Counted from the first letter of the stretch, positions 44,350 to 56,251 are shown. The stretch: DNA of 64,000 nt from Paragemmobacter kunshanensis (GCF_011059185.1 NZ_JAALFE010000013.1:80437-144436), one strand, 5' to 3'. A program made the numbers and translations. Notes: generated from the sequence alone by a model not told the origin.

Positions 44350-46316
44350 TCCGCAGGCACCCCCGCAGGCGCGCGCCGCGCCCCGGCCGCCACGCGATAA
44401 CGCCGGTCCGTCAGGCTCAGCACGCCGCCGAAGGCCATCAGCAGACAGCCCGCCCACAGCCAGTTCGCGAAGGGCTCGATATAGGATCGCACCGCCCAGC
44501 CGCCATTCTCCTGCGGATCGCCGATCACCAGATAGACATCGCGCAAAAGGCCATAGTCGATCGCGGCCTCGGTCGTGGGCATTCCGGCCACGGGATAGAT
44601 GCGCTTCTCGGGGAAGAGCCGCGCCACCTCCTGCCCGTCCCGCTGGACCAGCATCTCGGCGGTGGTCGATCGGAAATTCGGCCCCTGCACCTCCCGCACA
44701 TCGACCAGCGTCACCTCATAGGGGCCGAGAGCATAGCTCCCCCCCACCTGCACCACGCGGATATCCTCGGTCTTCCAGGCCAGCATCGCCGCCACGGCAA
44801 AGACCGTGACGCCCAGCCCCCCATGCGCCACCGCCTTGCCCCAGTCGGCCCGCGGCAACCGCGCCAGCCGCGCCAGGCGGCCCGAAATCGCGCCGCGCCC
44901 CGTCCGCGTCCACAGATCGACCAGCGCGCCGCCGACGACCCAGATCCCCAGCAGCACCCCCACCGGGCCCAGCGCGCTGCGCCCGGTCTGCATCGCCCAG
45001 ACCAGCGCCCCCAGCGCCACCGACAAAAGCAGCAAGGGCCAGAGCGGCCGCATCGCCCGCCCCGCATCGCCCCGCTTCCAGGGCATCATGGCCCCCAGCG
45101 GCAAAAGCATCGCCAGCGCCACCGCAAAGGGCGAGAAGGCCGCGTTGAAGAAGGGCTCGCCCACCGAAAGCTTGCGCTGGAACAGAAGCTCCGCCACCAG
45201 GGGCCAGATCGTCCCGAAGAACACCACGAAGGCCGCCACCGCCAGAAGGATGTTGTTGGCCACCAGCGCGCTTTCGCGGCTGACCATGCCGAAGACGCCC
45301 TTCGCCTCCATCGCCCCCGCGCGTGCCGCAAACAGCGTCAGCGCGCCCCCCATGAAGACGCCAAGGATCAGCAGGATGAACACCCCCCGCTCCGGATCAT
45401 TGGCAAAGGCATGCACGGATGTGATGACGCCCGACCGCACGATGAACGTCCCGATCAGCGAAAAGCCAAAGGCAAGGATGGCCAGCAGGATCGTCCAGGC
45501 CTTCAGGCTTTCGCGCTTTTCCACCACGATGGCCGAATGCAGCAAGGCCGCCGCGATCAGCCAGGGCATGAAAGAGGCATTCTCCACCGGATCCCAGAAC
45601 CAGAACCCGCCCCAGCCCAGCTCGTAATAGGCCCACCAGGATCCCAGCGCGATGCCGATGGTCAGAAACACCCAGGATACCAACGTCCATGGCCGCACCC
45701 AGCGCCCCCAGGCCGCATCCACCCGCCCTTCGATCAGCGCCGCCACCGCGAAACTGAACGACATCGAAAGCCCGACATAGCCCAGGTAAAGGAACGGCGG
45801 ATGGAACGCCAATCCCGGATCCTGCAACAGCGGGTTCAGATCCTGCCCGTCCAGCGGCGGGATCGCCAGCCGCAGGAACGGGTTCGACGTCAGCAGCATG
45901 AACAGAAGGAAAGCCACCCCGATCATCCCCTGCACCGCCAGCACCCGCGCCTTCAGCTGCGGCGGGAGATTCCCCCCGAACCACACCGCGCAGGCCCCGA
46001 ACAGCGCAAGGATCAGAACCCAAAGCAGCAGCGACCCCTCATGGTTCCCCCAGACACCCGAGATCTTGTAGAGCATGGGCTTCAATGTATGCGAATTGCT
46101 CACCACCAGCGACAGCGAGAAATCCGAAACCACGAAGGCATAGGTCAGCGCCGCAAAGGAAAAGCCCACCAGCAGGAACTGCGCCACCGCCGCCGGATCG
46201 GCCACCGCCATCCAGGCCGCATTGCGCCGCTCGGCCCCCACCAGAGGCACGATGGACTGGATCACCGCCACCGCCAGCGCAAGGATCAGCGCGAAATGCC
46301 CAAGCTCGACGATCAT
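44346..46316 (-). CDS. ccmF: Cytochrome c haem lyase subunit CcmF
   Basis: 656 aa, about 15 membrane segments. Haem lyase core that receives haem from CcmE and attaches it to apocytochrome c. The haem-handling WWD-type domain is GSWWAYYELGWGGFWFWDPVENASFMPWL (about 240-270); the N-terminal VWGNHEGSLLLWVLILALFGA and conserved His residues are present, and a periplasmic domain near the C-terminus precedes the last membrane segment. Start at 46316 (MIVELGHFAL) fits the family; the longer frame to 46511 runs through repeat DNA. Overlaps ccmH by ATGA. Confidence 0.95.
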   Translation of the reverse strand: MIVELGHFALILALAVAVIQSIVPLVGAERRNAAWMAVADPAAVAQFLLVGFSFAALTYAFVVSDFSLSLVVSNSHTLKPMLYKISGVWGNHEGSLLLWVLILALFGACAVWFGGNLPPQLKARVLAVQGMIGVAFLLFMLLTSNPFLRLAIPPLDGQDLNPLLQDPGLAFHPPFLYLGYVGLSMSFSFAVAALIEGRVDAAWGRWVRPWTLVSWVFLTIGIALGSWWAYYELGWGGFWFWDPVENASFMPWLIAAALLHSAIVVEKRESLKAWTILLAILAFGFSLIGTFIVRSGVITSVHAFANDPERGVFILLILGVFMGGALTLFAARAGAMEAKGVFGMVSRESALVANNILLAVAAFVVFFGTIWPLVAELLFQRKLSVGEPFFNAAFSPFAVALAMLLPLGAMMPWKRGDAGRAMRPLWPLLLLSVALGALVWAMQTGRSALGPVGVLLGIWVVGGALVDLWTRTGRGAISGRLARLARLPRADWGKAVAHGGLGVTVFAVAAMLAWKTEDIRVVQVGGSYALGPYEVTLVDVREVQGPNFRSTTAEMLVQRDGQEVARLFPEKRIYPVAGMPTTEAAIDYGLLRDVYLVIGDPQENGGWAVRSYIEPFANWLWAGCLLMAFGGVLSLTDRRYRVAAGARRAPAGVPAE

Positions 46317-46424
46317 GTTGGCCCTCCCGGTCTCTGCGCCAGACCATAGGCCCAAACCGCGCCCGCTCCAATGGGGATGCGCCCCCGCGTCGCAGGCCCT
46401 GACGCAGGCTTGATCGCCCCGGCC

Positions 46425-46446
46425 CTTCATCTTGGCCCAAATACCC
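46425..46446 (-). repeat. Dispersed CTTCATCTTGGCCCAAA element (short copy)
   Basis: A short copy, CTTCATCTTGGCCCAAA then TACCC, lying between ccmF and the Lrp-type gene. It lacks the following GGGGGTGAATT block seen in the longer copies. Confidence 0.6.
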
Positions 46447-46492
46447 AATTCCAACGGCACCACCCCCACCCCGGGCCGCCCAAGGGCGCCCT

Positions 46493-46521
46493 CCCCTCCC
46501 CCGTCCTTCACGGGGGAGGGG
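46493..46521. terminator. Strong GC hairpin (CCCTCCCCC family)
   Basis: Perfect 12-bp stem CCCCTCCCCCGT, loop CCTTC, ACGGGGGAGGGG, 21 bases past the 3' end of the Lrp-type gene. Related hairpins occur at 53479-53502 and 57071-57094, each followed by a G-rich GGGGGTGAGGGG-like tail. Likely 3' end of the regulator transcript. Confidence 0.5.
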
Positions 46522-46541
46522 CCGGGGGTGGGGGTCGCCCC

Positions 46542-46976
46542 CTACCGCCGCCCCGCCTTCCGCGTGGACAGAAGAAGGTTCGTCTCCGACACGGTGACCC
46601 CCTCCATCGCCCGGATCCGGTGAATCGTCTCGTCCAGCTCAAGCAAAGTCTGCGTCCCCAATTCCACGATCACATCCCAGCGCCCATTGGTCGAATGCAC
46701 CGCCTGCACCTGCGGCAGCCCCCCCAGCCGCGCCATGATCTTCTCCCCCCCGCGCCCCTCGATCCCGATCATCATCAGCGCGCGCACCGGGGACGACGTC
46801 ACATCCCCCCGCGTCACCACGGTGAACCCGGCAATCTCCCCCTTCACCGTCAACCGCTCCATCCGCGCCCGCACCGTGGCGCGGCTCAGCCCCAGCCGAT
46901 CCGCCAGATCGGACAGCGCCGCCCGCCCATCGCGCCGCAACTCCGCCATCAACCGCTGGTCAACATCGTCCATCAT
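46542..46976 (-). CDS. Lrp/AsnC family transcriptional regulator
   Basis: 144 aa. The N-terminal helix-turn-helix is DQRLMAELRRDGRAALSDLADRLGLSRATVRARMERL; the C-terminal RAM/AsnC effector domain contains GIEGRGGEKIMARLGGLPQVQAVHSTNGRWDVIVELG. It is divergent from arginase across 107 bases, the usual place for a regulator of arginine or ornithine catabolism, so it probably activates the rocF-ocd pair in response to arginine or ornithine. Start at 46976 or 46973 (two adjacent Met codons) follows CGGAGAAA. Confidence 0.87.
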   Translation of the reverse strand: MMDDVDQRLMAELRRDGRAALSDLADRLGLSRATVRARMERLTVKGEIAGFTVVTRGDVTSSPVRALMMIGIEGRGGEKIMARLGGLPQVQAVHSTNGRWDVIVELGTQTLLELDETIHRIRAMEGVTVSETNLLLSTRKAGRR

Positions 46977-47083
46977 GGCCAATTTCTCCGCCGATCCGCG
47001 CAAACCCCTGTCCAGATCGACCATAACAACGCTAGGATTCGCCGCAACCCGGTAACACCCTGCCCCGAACGAAGGAGTTTCCC

Positions 47084-48010
47084 ATGCCCAACGCCATCCT
47101 CATCGGCGCCCCCATCGATTCCGGGCAACGCTATCCGGGCTGCCTCATGGGCCCCGCCGCCTATCGCGTGGCGGGCCTCGCGCAGGCCATCCGCGACCTC
47201 GGCCACGGGCTGCAGGACTGGGGCGATGTCGCCCTGCCCGACCTCAAGCCCCTCACCTGCCCCAACCCCGCCGTCCATTCCCTGCCCGAAACCGTGGGCT
47301 GGACCGAAATCCTTGCCGACCGTGTCGATGACGCCCTCTCGCAGAACGGCCTGCCCATCATCCTGGGCGGCGACCACTCCCTCGCCCTCGGCACCGTCGC
47401 AGGCGCGGCAGCCTTCGCCAGGCGTCAGGATCGCCCCCTCTTCCTCCTCTGGCTCGACGCCCATTCCGATTTCCACACCCCCCTCACCACCACCTCCGGC
47501 AACCTGCACGGCACACCCGTCGCCTATATCGCCGGCCGCGACGGCTTCGACGCCTTCCCCCCCTTCCCGGCCCCGATCCCGCCGCAGAACATCTGCCTCT
47601 ACGGCATCCGCTCCGTCGATCCGGCGGAACATGCCGCCCTCCTCACCCATGACATCGCCATCAACGACATGCGCGTGCTGGATGAGGCGGGAATCGTCGC
47701 CCCCCTCCGCGCCTTCCTCGACCGCGTGCGCAAGGCGGGCGGCATGCTCCACGTCTCGCTCGACGTGGATTTCCTCGATCCCTCCATCGCCCCCGCCGTC
47801 GGCACCACCGTCCCCGGCGGCACGACCTTCCGCGAGGCGCATCTGGTCATGGAACTCCTCCATGAATCCGACCTCGTCACCTCGCTCGACCTCGTCGAAC
47901 TCAATCCCTTCCTCGATGAACGCGGGCGCACCGCCCGCCTGATGGTCGACCTCGTCGCCTCCCTCATGGGGCGCAAGGTCTTCGACCGCCCCACCAGAGG
48001 CCATATGTGA
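47084..48010 (+). CDS. rocF: Arginase
   Basis: 308 aa manganese enzyme splitting arginine to ornithine and urea. All metal-binding blocks are present: GGDHSLALGTVAG, LWLDAHSDFHTP with the D-x-H-x-D ligands, and SLDVDFLDPSIAPAVGTTVPGG. Length matches arginase rather than agmatinase. Ribosome site GAAGGAG. It overlaps the ornithine cyclodeaminase start, so ornithine is handed on to proline and ammonia; regulated most likely by the divergent Lrp-type gene. Confidence 0.94.
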   Translation: MPNAILIGAPIDSGQRYPGCLMGPAAYRVAGLAQAIRDLGHGLQDWGDVALPDLKPLTCPNPAVHSLPETVGWTEILADRVDDALSQNGLPIILGGDHSLALGTVAGAAAFARRQDRPLFLLWLDAHSDFHTPLTTTSGNLHGTPVAYIAGRDGFDAFPPFPAPIPPQNICLYGIRSVDPAEHAALLTHDIAINDMRVLDEAGIVAPLRAFLDRVRKAGGMLHVSLDVDFLDPSIAPAVGTTVPGGTTFREAHLVMELLHESDLVTSLDLVELNPFLDERGRTARLMVDLVASLMGRKVFDRPTRGHM

Positions 48011-49038
48011 TGCTCAATCTCGTCCCCTTCGTCTCCGTCGACCGCATGATGAAACTCGTCCACCGCATCGGCGTGGAGCGCATGCTGACCGACCTCGCCA
48101 CAGCAATCGAAACCGACTTCCTCCGTTGGGGCCAGTTCGACAAGACACCCCGCATCGCCTCCCATTCCGACGTGGGCGTGATCGAACTCATGCCCACCTC
48201 CGACGGGCAGACCTACGGCTTCAAATATGTCAACGGCCACCCCTCCAACATGAAGCGCGGGCTGCAGACCGTCACCGCCTTCGGCCTCTTGGCCGATGTC
48301 GAAACCGGCTACCCCGTGCTGCTGTCGGAAATGACCATCCTCACCGCGCTGCGCACAGCGGCGACCAGCGCCATGGCCGCCAAATGGCTCGCCCCGCGCG
48401 GCGCCACCACCATGGCCCTCATCGGCAACGGCGCGCAGGCGGAATTCCAGGCGCTGGCCTTCAAGGCCGTCTGCGGCCTCACCGAAGTGCGCCTCTACGA
48501 CATCGACCCCACAGCCACTGCCAAATGCGCGAAGAACCTCGCAGGCACAGGCCTCACCGTCACGCCATGCCGCACCGCCGAAGACGCCATCCTCGGCGCG
48601 CAGATCATCACCACCGTCACGGCGGACAAGACCAACGCCACCATCCTGTCCGACAACATGCTGGGTGCAGGCGTCCACATCAACGGCGTCGGCGGCGACT
48701 GCCCGGGCAAGACGGAACTCCACCGCGACATCCTCACCCGCTCGTCGATCTTCGTCGAATACCCGCCCCAGACCCGCATCGAAGGCGAAATCCAGCAACT
48801 CCCCCCCGACCACCCCGTCACCGAACTCTGGGAGGTCATCGCAGGCCGCGCCACGGGCCGCACCGACCCCGCCCAAGTCACCCTCTTCGACTCCGTGGGT
48901 TTCGCGATCGAGGATTTCTCCGCCCTGAACTACATCCGCTCCAAACTCGCGGAAACCGGCCTCTACGAAGACCTCGACATGATCGCCGATCCCGACGATC
49001 CCCGCGATCTCTTCGGCATGCTGCTCCGCGCCGCCTGA
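48010..49038 (+). CDS. ocd: Ornithine cyclodeaminase
   Basis: 342 aa NAD-dependent enzyme converting ornithine to proline and ammonia. Features: LVPFVSVDRMMKLVHRIG start, GFKYVNGHPSNMKRGLQTVTAFGLLADVETGYPVLLSEMTILTALRTAATSAMAAKWLA, the dinucleotide loop LIGNGAQAEFQALAF, and VEYPPQTRIEGEIQQL. Chosen start ATG at 48010 shares one base with the arginase stop; an upstream GTG at 48007 is possible. With arginase it forms a two-step arginine catabolic operon yielding urea, ammonia and proline. Confidence 0.94.
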   Translation: MLNLVPFVSVDRMMKLVHRIGVERMLTDLATAIETDFLRWGQFDKTPRIASHSDVGVIELMPTSDGQTYGFKYVNGHPSNMKRGLQTVTAFGLLADVETGYPVLLSEMTILTALRTAATSAMAAKWLAPRGATTMALIGNGAQAEFQALAFKAVCGLTEVRLYDIDPTATAKCAKNLAGTGLTVTPCRTAEDAILGAQIITTVTADKTNATILSDNMLGAGVHINGVGGDCPGKTELHRDILTRSSIFVEYPPQTRIEGEIQQLPPDHPVTELWEVIAGRATGRTDPAQVTLFDSVGFAIEDFSALNYIRSKLAETGLYEDLDMIADPDDPRDLFGMLLRAA

Positions 49039-49375
49039 TCTTGTCGGGCCAACCCCGCGCCCCTTCGTCTCGGACCAGATACCCGACGGGGGTCCGGGGG
49101 TGTCAACCCCCCGGCGACCGGCCAATGGCGCCAGGCAGGGCATCAAGCAGCCCCTAACCCACCGTTCGCCGCGTGCATACGCCCTGCTGCACCGGCCATC
49201 TGCACCGCGCGCTGCACGCGAAATTTGCCCCGTAGGGCGGGGTTCACCCCGCCCGCCGCACCCTTCCCGTAGGGCGGGGTTCACCCCGCCCGCCGCACCC
49301 TTCCCGTAGGGCGGGGTTCACCCCGCCCGCCGCTCCCTTCCCGTAGGGCGGGGTTCACCCCGCCCCCCGCCCCGA
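49039..49375. repeat. Gene-free stretch with three repeat families
   Basis: 337 bases without a gene. It holds a dispersed element with GC hairpin (49061-49121: GGACCAGATACCC, then CCGGGGGTGTCAACCCCCCGG), the GTGCATACGCCC repeat (49173-49194, also at 18091), and four 37-bp tandem units at 49231-49371. It separates ocd from the convergent usg gene. Confidence 0.75.
49231..49371. repeat. Four tandem 37-bp hairpin units
   Basis: Units start at 49231, 49268, 49305 and 49342 (exact 37-base period). Each begins CGTAGGGCGGGGTTCACCCC and forms the perfect stem GGGCGGGGT/ACCCCGCCC with a TC loop; the units are joined by a CGCCGCACCCTTCC linker with one base change in the third (CTCCCTTCC). The array ends just before the usg stop codon on the minus strand. 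Confidence 0.85.
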
Positions 49376-49657
49376 TCAATGCAGCCGGAATTCCCCCACG
49401 ACATTGCGCCACTCACCCGGCGAGATCAGCTTGCGATGGGTGAATCGCACCGAATGCAGCGGCCCCTCGATCTTTTCCTGCCAGAATTCGATGAAGCGGA
49501 AAAGTTCCGGATAATCCGGCGCCAGATCATAGTGCTGCCACACGAAGGTATTGAGAACATTTCGATAATCCGGCATCCGGTAGAAAAATTCTGCCGTCGT
49601 CAGACCATATCCCCGCAGCATCAACTCCGTCTCGCTGCGCCCGTCCAGTGAAGCCAT
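49376..49657 (-). CDS. usg: Usg family protein
   Basis: 93 aa soluble protein. LMLRGYGLTTAEFFYRMPDYRNVLNTFVWQHYDLAPDYPELFRFIEFWQEKIEGPLHSVRFTHRKLISPGEWR is the Usg family core, known from alphaproteobacteria as a small gene sometimes near tryptophan genes; function unknown. The start at 49657 is chosen because GGAGG lies 5 bases before it; an in-frame Met at 49669 lacks such spacing. Divergent from gyrA across 194 bases; its 3' end borders the tandem repeat array. Confidence 0.85.
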   Translation of the reverse strand: MASLDGRSETELMLRGYGLTTAEFFYRMPDYRNVLNTFVWQHYDLAPDYPELFRFIEFWQEKIEGPLHSVRFTHRKLISPGEWRNVVGEFRLH

Positions 49658-49851
49658 GCGCGCCTCCATGCTTGCCCCCCTGTGGAAAGGCTGCATCGAT
49701 TCGCGCGATCTGGCAACGATTTCAATATGTTGGCACTCATCCACCCCTGCTGCCAAAACCCCACCCCTTCCCGCATTGCACCCCATATGCAGGATGGTGT
49801 AAGGTCGCCCGCAACAAGATATAGGCCCCGCGCCGGAAGTCAGAGGCTCAC

Positions 49852-52567
<2,716 letters not shown>

Positions 52568-52575
<8 letters not shown>

Positions 52576-52879
52576 CCTTGCCGCGCGGCTGGCCGACCTT
52601 GCCGCGCAAGGGAAGACAATAACTTACGGCGCGCTGGCCCGCGATCTGGGCTGGCGCGTCGCAGACCTGACCGCCGCCCTCGAACGCCTGATGGAAGAAG
52701 ACGCCGCCGCAGGCCGCCCCCAGCGCGCGGCGCTGATGGAGGGGCGCCTCTCCAACGGCCTGCCCGCGCAAGGCTTCTTCCTGAAACTCGCCGCACTCGG
52801 CATCCACCCCGCCGACCCGGCCAGCTATGTCAGCGAAACCCGCGGCCGCCTCTGGCAGGATCCTCCACAAAGATCCTGA
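52568..52879 (+). CDS. Small protein with winged-helix/MGMT-like N-terminus
   Basis: 103 aa. Its start ATG lies inside the last codons of gyrA (8-base overlap), so translation is coupled. The segment [37 protein letters not shown] resembles the DNA-binding winged-helix part of O6-methylguanine methyltransferase-like proteins, but no catalytic Cys motif is present. It may be a small DNA-binding protein; no function known. Confidence 0.65.
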
Positions 52880-52913
52880 TTGCACACGCATGGTGACCCC
52901 TCTCGCCATACCC

Positions 52914-52960
52914 CTGAATTTTCGCAGAAAATTCGCCCGCTATCTTGCTCGCAGAGCAAG
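52914..52960. repeat. Two palindromes with GCA loops
   Basis: First hairpin 52916-52934: GAATTTTC, loop GCA, GAAAATTC, the same core as the inverted pair at 1912-1982 (22 bases identical, 52914-52935). Second hairpin 52944-52960: CTTGCTC, loop GCA, GAGCAAG. They share the loop but not the stem. Both lie between the 103-aa gene and DoxX; the rest of the 212-base gap shows nothing further. Confidence 0.75.
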
Positions 52961-53091
52961 CACGCCCCCTGCATCAGCGCACAGCACCCGCGCGCCAGTC
53001 TCTATTTCGTGCATCTGAAGGGAATGTTAGCACCTCGCCGACCGGCCTTCGAAGCCGGGATCGCAGCACGAACCGGGACAGGACACCCACC

Positions 53092-53469
53092 ATGCAAGCA
53101 CTTTCCACCTTCGGCCCCCTCGTCGGCCGCGTTCTCATCGGCCTCCTCTTCCTTCTTGCCGGTCTCGGCAAGCTGGGCGATGTCGCAGGCTTCTCGGGCT
53201 ACCTCGCCTCCGGCGGCCTTCCGGCCTTCCTCGCCTGGCCTGCCGTGATCTTCGAAATCGCCGTGGGCCTCCTCTTGATCATCGGCTACCAGACCCGGAT
53301 CGTGGCGCTGGCCACCGCCGCCTTCTGCGTGGTGGCGGGCGTCCTTTACCACTTCGCCCCTGCTGACCAGATGCAGATGGCCATGTTCCTCAAGAACCTC
53401 GCCATCGCCGGTGGCCTTCTGATGTTCGCCATCCACGGCCCGGGCAAACTCGCCCTCGACAAGGCCTGA
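53092..53469 (+). CDS. DoxX family membrane protein
   Basis: 125 aa, four hydrophobic segments. [34 protein letters not shown] and [37 protein letters not shown] are the DoxX signatures, with [19 protein letters not shown] at the end. DoxX/DoxD-like proteins are thought to act in thiol or quinone redox at the membrane; a specific role here is unknown. Start at 53092 (MQALSTFG) gives the usual length; the ribosome site is weak (GGGACAGGAC). Followed by a hairpin at 53479. Confidence 0.87.
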   Translation: MQALSTFGPLVGRVLIGLLFLLAGLGKLGDVAGFSGYLASGGLPAFLAWPAVIFEIAVGLLLIIGYQTRIVALATAAFCVVAGVLYHFAPADQMQMAMFLKNLAIAGGLLMFAIHGPGKLALDKA

Positions 53470-53478
53470 CGCGCCACT

Positions 53479-53502
53479 CCCTCTCCCCCGAGGGGGAGAG
53501 GG
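53479..53502. terminator. GC hairpin after doxX (CCCTCTCCCCC family)
   Basis: Perfect 11-bp stem CCCTCTCCCCC, loop GA, GGGGGAGAGGG, 9 bases after the doxX stop, with the GCGGGGGTGAGGGG tail shared with 46493 and 57071. Probably the 3' end of the doxX message. Confidence 0.5.
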
Positions 53503-53552
53503 CGGGGGTGAGGGGCTTTCCCTTTCCCCCCAAACCCCCTAAATCCCTCGCC

Positions 53553-54890
53553 ATGAGCGATACACTCCACATCATCGGCGGCGGCATGGCCGGGTCCGAG
53601 GCCGCCTGGCAGGCCGCCCGCATGGGCGTCCGCGTCGTGATCCACGAAATGCGCCCCACCGTCGGCACCTTCGCCCACCGCACGGGGCACCTTGCGGAAA
53701 TGGTCTGCTCCAACTCCTTCCGCTCCGATGATGACGAACGTAACGCAGTGGGCCTCTTGCACTGGGAAATGGGCGCCGCCGACGGGATCATCATGCAAAC
53801 CGCTCGCGCCCACCGCCTGCCCGCAGGCGGCGCGCTGGCCGTGGACCGCGACCCCTTCGCCGAATCCGTCACCCGCACCCTGCGCAACCATCCCCTGATC
53901 ACGGTCGAGGATGGGGAAATCACCGACCTCCCCACCGAAGGCCACTGGATCATCGCCACCGGCCCCCTCACCTCCGGCGCGCTTGCGCAAAGCATCCGCG
54001 CGGCAACGGGTGCCGAACACCTCGCCTTCTTCGACGCCATAGCCCCCATCGTCTATGCCGAGACGGTGGACATGTCCGTCGCCTGGATGCAGTCCCGCTA
54101 CGACAAGGGCGAAACGGTCGAAGAACAGACCGCCTACATGAACTGCCCGATGGACAAGGCCCAGTACGACGCCTTCATCGACGCCCTGCTGGCCGCCGAA
54201 AAAACCGAATTCCACGAAGGCGAGACGGCGGGCTATTTCGACGGCTGCCTTCCCATCGAAGTCATGGCCGAACGCGGCCGCGAAACCCTCCGCTTCGGCC
54301 CGATGAAGCCGGTGGGCCTGACCAACCCGCACCGCCCGGACGTCAAACCCCATGCAGTGGTGCAACTGCGCCGCGACAACAAACTCGGCACGCTCTACAA
54401 CATCGTCGGCTTCCAGACCAAGATGAAATATGGCGCGCAAACCGCTGTTTTCAAAACCATTCCGGGCCTTGAAAACGCCTCCTTCGCGCGCCTAGGTGGC
54501 ATCCACCGCAACACCTTCATCAACTCGCCCACGCTGCTGGATGATCGCATGCGCCTGAAATCCCGCCCCAACCTGCGCTTCGCGGGACAGGTCACGGGCG
54601 TCGAAGGCTATGTCGAATCCGCCGCAATGGGCCTGCTGGCCGGTCGCATGGCAGCAAGCCAGATCCTCGGCCGCGACCTGCCCCCGCCGCCGCCCGACAC
54701 GGCGATGGGCGCGCTGATCACCCACATCACGGGCGGGGCGGATGCCAAGACCTTCCAGCCCATGAACGTCAATTTCGGCCTCTTCCCCCCGATCGACGCC
54801 AAGGGCGGCCGCCGCGGCCGCAAGGACCGCTACAAGGCCTATACCGACCGCGCGAAGGACAGCTTCACCCGCTGGCTCGCCGCGCAATAG
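53553..54890 (+). CDS. trmFO: Methylenetetrahydrofolate-tRNA-(uracil-5-)-methyltransferase
   Basis: 445 aa flavoenzyme making 5-methyluridine at position 54 of tRNA with methylenetetrahydrofolate as carbon donor. FAD-binding [19 protein letters not shown] at the N-terminus, then [20 protein letters not shown] and [18 protein letters not shown], are diagnostic for TrmFO. C-terminal [19 protein letters not shown] is also conserved. Start at 53553 (MSDTLHI) is where the nucleotide fold begins. Upstream in-frame codons run through a repeat. gluQRS follows after 8 bases, so the two tRNA-modification genes form an operon. Confidence 0.94.
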   Translation: MSDTLHIIGGGMAGSEAAWQAARMGVRVVIHEMRPTVGTFAHRTGHLAEMVCSNSFRSDDDERNAVGLLHWEMGAADGIIMQTARAHRLPAGGALAVDRDPFAESVTRTLRNHPLITVEDGEITDLPTEGHWIIATGPLTSGALAQSIRAATGAEHLAFFDAIAPIVYAETVDMSVAWMQSRYDKGETVEEQTAYMNCPMDKAQYDAFIDALLAAEKTEFHEGETAGYFDGCLPIEVMAERGRETLRFGPMKPVGLTNPHRPDVKPHAVVQLRRDNKLGTLYNIVGFQTKMKYGAQTAVFKTIPGLENASFARLGGIHRNTFINSPTLLDDRMRLKSRPNLRFAGQVTGVEGYVESAAMGLLAGRMAASQILGRDLPPPPPDTAMGALITHITGGADAKTFQPMNVNFGLFPPIDAKGGRRGRKDRYKAYTDRAKDSFTRWLAAQ

Positions 54891-54898
54891 GCCCCGCG

Positions 54899-55738
54899 AT
54901 GGCGCCATTCCGCACCCGCTTCGCCCCGTCTCCCACCGGCCCCCTGCATCTCGGCCACGCCTATTCCGCCATCCTCGCCCATGACATGGCCCGCGCCGCA
55001 GGCGGCGCGTTCCTGCTGCGCATGGAAGACACCGACCTCGACCGCTGCCGCCCCGAATGGGAAGCGCAGATCGTCGAAGACCTGCGCTGGCTCGGCCTCA
55101 GATGGGATGGCCCCATCCACCGCCAATCCGACAAGATCGCCGCCTACAACGCCCGCCTCGAACCGCTGGCAGACCGCGGCCTCCTCTACCCCTGCGCCTG
55201 CACCCGCGCCGATATCCGCGCGGCCCTCTCCGCCCCGCAGGAAGGCGTGGCCTTCAACGTCTATCCCGGCACCTGCCGCCACCGCCCGATGTCAGACCGC
55301 CGCCCCGGCGACGCGCTGCGCCTGAACCTCGCCGCCGCCCTCGACGCCCTTCCCGACGCGCCCTCCTTCACCGAAACCGGCCCCGCCCATGCAGGCCCCC
55401 ACCGGATCGACCGCGCCAAGGCCCTGTCGCAGATCGGCGACGTGGTCCTGTCGCGCAAGGGCGAAGACATCGTCGCCTATTTCCTCGCCTCCGCCTTCGA
55501 CGATGCTGACCAGGGCATCACCCATGTCATCCGCGGCGAAGACCTTTTCGACTTCACCCCCGTTCAGGTCATCCTGCAACGCCTGCTCGGCCTGCCGACC
55601 CCCCTCTACCACCACCACCGCCTGATCCGCGACGACCAGGGCAAACGCCTCGCCAAACGCGACGATGCCCGCGCCATCGCCAAATACCGCGCCGACGGCG
55701 CCACCCCGCAGGACATCCGCCGCATGACAGGCCTCTGA
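54899..55738 (+). CDS. gluQRS: Glutamyl-Q tRNA(Asp) synthetase
   Basis: 279 aa. A truncated glutamyl-tRNA synthetase lacking the anticodon domain; it attaches Glu to queuosine in tRNA(Asp). The HIGH-type motif is RFAPSPTGPLHLGHAYSA; the zinc-binding Cys region is YPCACTRADI...GTCRHRP; the KMSKS-type loop is RLAKRDDARAI. Length fits GluQRS, not GluRS (about 470 aa). Ends just before a dispersed repeat at 55748. Confidence 0.93.
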   Translation: MAPFRTRFAPSPTGPLHLGHAYSAILAHDMARAAGGAFLLRMEDTDLDRCRPEWEAQIVEDLRWLGLRWDGPIHRQSDKIAAYNARLEPLADRGLLYPCACTRADIRAALSAPQEGVAFNVYPGTCRHRPMSDRRPGDALRLNLAAALDALPDAPSFTETGPAHAGPHRIDRAKALSQIGDVVLSRKGEDIVAYFLASAFDDADQGITHVIRGEDLFDFTPVQVILQRLLGLPTPLYHHHRLIRDDQGKRLAKRDDARAIAKYRADGATPQDIRRMTGL

Positions 55739-55747
55739 CCCCTGCCG

Positions 55748-55787
55748 CTTCATCCATTCTCAAATATCCTCGATGCGGGTGAATTGG
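55748..55787 (+). repeat. Dispersed CTTCATC...CAAATATCC element
   Basis: Starts 10 bases after the gluQRS stop: CTTCATCCATTCTCAAATAT then CCTCGATGCGGGTGAATTGG, and is followed by GGGGCGCGAGCGCCCCC (about 55805). The same order of blocks is seen at 9927-10005 and, less exactly, at 35488. Confidence 0.65.
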
Positions 55788-55825
55788 CGCATGGCACCAA
55801 GACGGGGCGCGAGCGCCCCCTTCCC

Positions 55826-56185
55826 TCACGCCATCGGCGCGCTCAGCACCACCTCGCCCCCATCCCGAACCGCCGTGTAGAAGCAGGATCGCCGGTTCGT
55901 ATGACAGGCCGGCCCCTCCTGCTCCACCAGCGCCAGAAGGCAATCCCGATCACAATCCACCCGCAGTTCCACCAGCCGCTGCACATGGCCCGACGTCTCG
56001 CCCTTCACCCAGAAAGCCGCCCGCGACCGGCTCCAATAGGTCACGCGCCCCGTCTCCAGCGTGCGCGCCACGGCCTCGGCATTCATCCACGCCATCATCA
56101 GCACCTCGCCCGACACGGGGTCCTGCGCGATGCAGGGGATCAACCCATTGGCATCATACTTTAGGCTTGCGGGGTCAAAGGACAT
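55826..56185 (-). CDS. hisI: Phosphoribosyl-AMP cyclohydrolase
   Basis: 119 aa zinc enzyme for step three of histidine synthesis. Conserved features: [41 protein letters not shown], the metal Asp/Cys cluster [30 protein letters not shown]. Separate from HisE, as usual in alphaproteobacteria, and not beside other his genes. GAGAGGACCG precedes the start. Divergent from the NifU-like gene. Confidence 0.95.
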   Translation of the reverse strand: MSFDPASLKYDANGLIPCIAQDPVSGEVLMMAWMNAEAVARTLETGRVTYWSRSRAAFWVKGETSGHVQRLVELRVDCDRDCLLALVEQEGPACHTNRRSCFYTAVRDGGEVVLSAPMA

Positions 56186-56251
56186 CGGTCCTCTCCTTGG
56201 CAGGGGCGTCAGAGGGGTCTATCTAAGAGGGATGCCGCAAAAGGAAAAGCC

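Noticed and set aside
43791..46349. 852-codon open frame on the plus strand
   Set aside because: Antisense to ccmF and ccmH; Arg/Pro/His-rich translation typical of reverse-frame GC artefacts.
49231..49371. CRISPR array
   Set aside because: The 37-base units are tandem with no unique spacers and no cas genes are near; they are hairpin repeats.
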